Source: Bacteroidota bacterium (GTDB lineage: Bacteria > Bacteroidota > Ignavibacteria > OLB7). Taken from it: DNA of 64,000 nt. Position 1 is the stretch's first letter; each line of letters begins with the position of its first letter. The translations under genes were made by a program, and so were the position numbers. Of the stretch, positions 60,197 to 64,000 are shown piece after piece. The notes beneath the pieces were generated by a model. It was not told the origin of the DNA. It searched no databases and saw nothing but the letters and a program-made list of their open reading frames with translations. The stretch spans positions 96,826 through 160,825 of the forward strand of contig JAFDZV010000018.1 in NCBI GenBank assembly GCA_018266795.1, given 5' to 3'.

Positions 60197-60940
60197 ATGA
60201 CGCTTACTGCAACCGCGGATGCCTCGCCGCGCGATTGCCTCGTGGCCGTCGTACGGAGCGATCGCGACCTTCATCTCCTTCTCTCGAAAGGGATCTATCG
60301 TATCCCAGCACGTACGCTCGGCCACGGGTTGACGGAGCGTTCGCTCGCCGAGACCAGAACGCTTGCGCTCTATCAGACCGCGGCGATAACAGCCGGGCTG
60401 CCCGGAGCAATCGAGCTCTGGGGTGATATCGAATCGCGCGCGGTGCTGCCTCGCCGCGCGATCATTCCCGATGAACCCAACCATCCCGCCGCCGACGAAC
60501 TATACCATGTGATCAAGCTCGCTTCCGTCGATCGGCTCCAGCAGCCGATTATCAACCGGCGTTCCCGTCGTGTGATCTTCATGCGAACCAAACGCCGTCT
60601 TCTTCTGGCCGCGAGCGATTTCAACGAACTCGTAATCGGTTCGGATGCCGAGGAACGGCTGTGGCGAATGCTGTGCGCACGGGAGGGGCATGTGGAGCGA
60701 AGCTGCCTGCTGCGGATGAACGGAGTGGTGATGGAAGTGGAGTTCGCTCTGGTTCACAACGGCAGATGGCTTGGCATTCGCTGCAGGGCCGCCGAGGAAT
60801 CTGTGGCCTGGGTTGGCGATGTCCCCGAGGCATGGCGCATTCTTCTCTTCTCGCCGGCACGGTTGAGCAATGCGTTTGCGGAGTGTCTGGAGCACATAAC
60901 CGTTAGCGCCGTGCACATGCGTGATGAGAGTTACTCGTGA
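60197..60940 (+). CDS. DUF559/nuclease-family-like protein, probably inactive
   Basis: 247 residues from ATG 60197. The N-terminal half (KGIYRIPARTL, LALYQTAAI, AIELWGDIESRAVLPR) and HVIKLASVDRLQQPI, RRVIFMRT recall a family in which a WYRIPV/AFYQ domain precedes a DUF559-like (very short patch repair-type) endonuclease domain. In the C-terminal domain (about 160-225) the catalytic LDF aspartate is glutamate in MEVEFALV, and the EVDG-type acidic motif is LGIRC, so activity is doubtful. The assignment is by eye and tentative. Converges with, and overlaps by 10 bp, the SDR gene. Confidence 0.45.
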   Translation: MTLTATADASPRDCLVAVVRSDRDLHLLLSKGIYRIPARTLGHGLTERSLAETRTLALYQTAAITAGLPGAIELWGDIESRAVLPRRAIIPDEPNHPAADELYHVIKLASVDRLQQPIINRRSRRVIFMRTKRRLLLAASDFNELVIGSDAEERLWRMLCAREGHVERSCLLRMNGVVMEVEFALVHNGRWLGIRCRAAEESVAWVGDVPEAWRILLFSPARLSNAFAECLEHITVSAVHMRDESYS

Positions 60941-61728
60941 GGCCGTTCGGAAGCGTGATCGCGGCGCAGCCTCATGTATCCCCAGGCAACCAGGCGATCA
61001 TACAGGGCAACCGGTATCACCTGCAACAGGCGTACTGCAAGTGAGGTGCCGAGTGGAAATCGGTAGATGGGGCGGCGCCGGTCGATTGCGCGGATGATTC
61101 GCCGTGCGGCCTCATCGGCCTCCATGAGCAGCGGCATCCTGAATTGATTCGGCGCGGTCATCTCCGTGCGGACAAATCCGGGCGCAACGGCGATTGCATG
61201 AAGGTCCGAATTGCGCAGCTCCGTGCGAAGGCTCTCCATCAACGTGGCGAGCGCTCCCTTGCTGGCGCTGTAGGCACCGGATTCCGGCATGCCGCGGCAG
61301 GCCGCCAGCGAACCGATCGCAACCAGCGTTCCCCGTCCCGCGCGTCGCATTTCCGGGAGCAGCGCCTCCAGCATGTAGCAGACCGACAGGTAGTTTACCG
61401 CCATCACCTCAGCGGCAATGGAAGCATCGAAGGCAGCAGCAGGCATGGAGCCCCTGCGCCCCGCGTTCATGATTGCCACATCAACGCCGCCGAACCGTTC
61501 CTGTGCAAGCTCCAGCACTTTCTGCGCGGTGCTGCGTTCGGCAACATCCGCAGCGAGTACAACGGCGTCTCCGCCGCGCGCCATCACCCGATCGGCAACT
61601 TCCACAAGCCGCCCCTCGCGCCGTGCAACAAGTACCATCCGCGCCTTGCGTGCGGCGTATGCCAGGGCGAGCGCACGGCCAATGCCGGAGGATGCGCCGG
61701 TGATGATGATACGTTGGTGAGGTTCCAT
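60931..61728 (-). CDS. Short-chain dehydrogenase/reductase
   Basis: 265 residues from ATG 61728. NAD(P)-binding TGASSGIG (about 10-17), NAG motif in AIMNAGRRGS, catalytic S in AIGSLAAC and YSASK (Tyr-x-x-x-Lys). The C-terminal hydrophobic stretch (SLAVRLLQVIPVALYDRLVAW, about 225-245) resembles SDRs acting on acyl or lipid substrates at the membrane (DltE/YqjQ-like). Substrate unknown; a keto-reductase step of sphingolipid or other lipid synthesis is possible but unsupported by position. Confidence 0.88.
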   Translation of the reverse strand: MEPHQRIIITGASSGIGRALALAYAARKARMVLVARREGRLVEVADRVMARGGDAVVLAADVAERSTAQKVLELAQERFGGVDVAIMNAGRRGSMPAAAFDASIAAEVMAVNYLSVCYMLEALLPEMRRAGRGTLVAIGSLAACRGMPESGAYSASKGALATLMESLRTELRNSDLHAIAVAPGFVRTEMTAPNQFRMPLLMEADEAARRIIRAIDRRRPIYRFPLGTSLAVRLLQVIPVALYDRLVAWGYMRLRRDHASERPHE

Positions 61729-61941
61729 GCTGCGAATGCCGGAGTTTGTGTGCTGACAGGTCCTACCGAATGCGAACCCGGTTCCAGAGCATGCAAGGTA
61801 CTGCCATGCGGATGGCCTGCCCACAGCACAGTATCTCTCGCGGCGGCATGATTGTGTGTTGCCGGCCGCGTGATGCAAGTCCGCACCGCGGCCGTGGAGT
61901 TGCTGCAAACGAACATGGTGCCGTGGCGGATTCGACGGAGG

Positions 61942-61977
61942 CGAAAAGAAACGGGGAGGCAGCAATGCCTCCCCGTT
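61942..61977 (-). terminator. Intrinsic terminator of the Ig-repeat cargo gene
   Basis: AACGGGGAGGCA (61950-61961), tetraloop, TGCCTCCCCGTT (61966-61977): 12-bp perfect stem; on the minus strand it is followed by TCTTTTCG. It lies 46 bp past the stop of the gene at 62024. Confidence 0.88.
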
Positions 61978-62023
61978 GATTCACATCGATTCGATCTCGA
62001 TGCGAGAAGCTATCCTGTTCGGA

Positions 62024-64000
62024 TTACTTCTCGATCACGATCGAGCCAAGCGTTGCGTTCCAGTCCGCGTTCGAGACACGGCAGTAGTACGTTCCGGATG
62101 GAAGCACTGCGGCGTTGAACTCGACGGTATGGAATCCGCCACGCTCGAACAGGTCGCTCAGGTTGAGCGCCGGCTTGCCCATGGCATCATACAGCACCAC
62201 CTGCGTGCCCGGACGTGCAACCACACCCTGCGGCAGGTTGATCGTCAGGCGGGTCATGCCGGAGGCCGGCTGCGGGACGACGGTCATCGAAGCACCGGTC
62301 GTGATGTCGTAGTTCGGCACACCGGAGACGCCAACCACAACCTTCACCTTGTCCGACGTTGCAGCCGGGTCGCAGAGGCCGCTGACGACGCAGTCGTAGT
62401 TGCCGCTGTTCTCTGGCTGGGCGTTGGTGATCGTGTAGGTCGAGCTGGTCGCACCCGGGATGGCTGCGCCGTCCTTGCGCCACTGATACGTCACGTTCGT
62501 GCCGGTGGCTTTCACCACGAGGACGATCGTTCCGTTACGCGGGAAGCTGTCGGCGGTAACCGTCGGCTGATCCGTGATCTTCGGCGACTCGTTCAGAATC
62601 AGGTGGGCATTCAAGCTGACCACCGAATCGGTGCAGGCACCGCCAAGGAACACGCTGTACGATCCCGTGTCCGCGACCGAAGCGGCGGAGATGGTCAGCG
62701 AGTCCAGCGTGGCGCCCGAGATATCGGAGCCGTTCTTCCGCCACTGATACGTGAGCTGCGAACCACCGGCACCGATCTTGAAGACGGCCTTCTGGCCAGG
62801 GCACACAGTAACGTCGCCCGGCTGCGTCGTAATGAACGCAGGCTGGTTGATCGTCACCGCTGCAGGGCTTGTGATGAGCGGCTGCGAGGCGCCCGGTGCG
62901 TTGATGACGCAGTCGTAGCTGGCGGCATCGCCCGGGACGGTCTGATCGATCGTGTAGTCGCGGCTGGTTGCGCCCGGGATGTTCACGCCGTTCTTGCGCC
63001 ACTGGTAGCTGAGGCCGATGCCTGCTGCCGTAACGCTGAGCGTAACCTTCGAGCCTTCGCAAGCGGACTGATCCTGCGGCTGCTTAACGATCGTCGGCGG
63101 GACGTTCAGATACAGAAGCGCCTTGTCGCTGACGACCACTTCACGATCGGAGCAGATCGTGCCGCGGATCACGCAGCTATACTCTGCTATATCGTCGATC
63201 GTGGCGTTCTGGATGATCAGAGTATCGTGCGTACGGCCCGGCAGGTTCACGCCGTCCTTCTGCCACTGATAGCTGATGATGCCGCCGCCGATCACCTTGA
63301 TATGGAAGGTGACCGTGGTGCCCGGCTGGATCGACTGATCGAGCGGCTGCTCGGTGATGATCGGATCCAGGTCCACCGTCAGGTGCGCCTTCGGCGTCGT
63401 GACCGACGGATCGCAAGCGCCCGTGATCACGCAGTCGTAATCGCCGGCGTTGTACGGCTGAGCCATGACGTTGAGTGTCGGCGAGTTGGCACCATCCATG
63501 TTGATGCCGTCCTTGCGCCACTGATACACCAGTGCCTCACCCGTGGCAACCACCGAGAAGGTTGCCATCTGGCCACGGCACACGTGCTGATCGCCGGTGC
63601 TGCTGAGGATGGTCGGCGGAACACGGAGCGTGAACGTGGCCGGATTCGACGTGACGGGCGAACCGCACGTACCGGACACCACGCAGTCGTAGGAGCCGTT
63701 GTCGGACGAAGAAACCGACGGCAGCAGATACTGCGGCCCGTTGGCACCAACGATGTTGGAGGAGTTCTTGCGCCACTGATAGACAAGTCCGCTGCCGGAT
63801 GCCTGGACACTGAAGGTAACAGGCGTGCCCGGGCACACGGTTGCGCTGGTCGGGTTCTGCGTGATCCCCGGCGGCGTGTACACCGTCAGCGTGGCAGGGC
63901 TGGTGGTTACCTGGTTGCGGACAACGCAGTCGTAGATGCCTGCGTCGCTCGGCTGCACGTTGACGATCGTGTAGCTGGTGCCGGTGGCGCCAACGATCGG
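62024..64000 (-). CDS. Ig-repeat T9SS cargo protein (5' end outside window)
   Basis: The C-terminal 658 residues of a larger secreted protein running off the right edge. It contains six full immunoglobulin-like domains of about 90 residues and part of a seventh, each with a PP.I...P start, YQWRKNG (or KDG) core strand and SYDCVV-type cysteine strand. The final ~80 residues are a T9SS type A sorting domain (VPQPASGMTRLTINLP, VVLYDAMGKPAL, LPSGTYYCRV). Repeats are similar at DNA level, a possible recombination substrate. Likely surface-exposed adhesin-like protein. Confidence 0.9.
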   Translation of the reverse strand, partial: PIVGATGTSYTIVNVQPSDAGIYDCVVRNQVTTSPATLTVYTPPGITQNPTSATVCPGTPVTFSVQASGSGLVYQWRKNSSNIVGANGPQYLLPSVSSSDNGSYDCVVSGTCGSPVTSNPATFTLRVPPTILSSTGDQHVCRGQMATFSVVATGEALVYQWRKDGINMDGANSPTLNVMAQPYNAGDYDCVITGACDPSVTTPKAHLTVDLDPIITEQPLDQSIQPGTTVTFHIKVIGGGIISYQWQKDGVNLPGRTHDTLIIQNATIDDIAEYSCVIRGTICSDREVVVSDKALLYLNVPPTIVKQPQDQSACEGSKVTLSVTAAGIGLSYQWRKNGVNIPGATSRDYTIDQTVPGDAASYDCVINAPGASQPLITSPAAVTINQPAFITTQPGDVTVCPGQKAVFKIGAGGSQLTYQWRKNGSDISGATLDSLTISAASVADTGSYSVFLGGACTDSVVSLNAHLILNESPKITDQPTVTADSFPRNGTIVLVVKATGTNVTYQWRKDGAAIPGATSSTYTITNAQPENSGNYDCVVSGLCDPAATSDKVKVVVGVSGVPNYDITTGASMTVVPQPASGMTRLTINLPQGVVARPGTQVVLYDAMGKPALNLSDLFERGGFHTVEFNAAVLPSGTYYCRVSNADWNATLGSIVIEK

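Noticed and set aside
60197-64000. A defence island around the nuclease-like protein
   Set aside because: Neighbours are an SDR and a surface protein; no toxin, helicase, methylase or other defence genes are present, and the nuclease motifs look degraded.

Overview
The window comes from a diderm, high-GC (about 60%) bacterium of the Bacteroidota/Chlorobi group. Proteins ending in type IX secretion (T9SS) sorting domains, paired DUF1573 proteins, a PD40-OmpA protein, duplicated ExbD/TonB genes, a kynurenine pathway, a hopanoid-type desaturase and a sphingolipid-type enzyme together point to a lineage such as Candidatus Kapabacteria. This assignment is inference from gene content; no rRNA gene is present. 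I see no tRNA, rRNA, CRISPR, prophage or insertion sequence.

Layout. 1-4958 (+): tryptophan/kynurenine catabolism (truncated cyclase-family formamidase, kynureninase, kynurenine 3-monooxygenase) interleaved with a DUF985 cupin, a CsaA-like protein and an HD hydrolase. 5140-14436: mostly single genes (small membrane protein, GNAT, saccharopine dehydrogenase-like oxidoreductase, M1 peptidase, putative exported protein, PrmC, Dtd, gluzincin peptidase, STAS protein). 14585-23992 (+): a Ton-type energy transduction locus, ExbB-ExbD-ExbD-TonB, a second ExbD-TonB pair, a secreted protein with two TonB C-terminal domains, then a small membrane protein, a methyltransferase-like protein, a PstS-like lipoprotein and a TPR protein. 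24412-37815 (+): cell-surface genes, with two DUF1573 proteins, a PD40/double-OmpA protein, a 1346-residue T9SS cargo with an IgGFc-binding-like domain, and four tandem outer membrane barrel paralogues.

37889-50496 is mainly on the minus strand: HpnE-like desaturase, an MTHFR fused to a homocysteine methyltransferase domain lacking its zinc cysteines, a molybdenum oxidoreductase/cytochrome c/outer membrane protein set, a serine palmitoyltransferase fused to a GNAT acyltransferase, KdsB, GatC, and MsrP. Between msrP and gatC lies an array of three ~145-bp structured repeats, each ending in an intrinsic terminator on the minus strand. 50679-55416 (+) is a MacAB/Lol-like ABC exporter with two distinct permeases. 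55530-64000 holds PPK2, an ECF sigma factor with an anti-sigma protein that appears to span both membranes, a lipoprotein with a strict six-residue Asp-Thr repeat, a possibly inactivated nuclease-like protein, an SDR, and the C-terminal part of an Ig-repeat T9SS cargo.

The most noteworthy items are the sigma/two-membrane anti-sigma/repeat lipoprotein locus (56819-60044), the structured repeat array (49061-49479), the zinc-less MetH/MetF-type fusion (39960-41807), the Spt-GNAT fusion (44852-47236) and the anchorless tandem TonB-domain protein (18926-19915).
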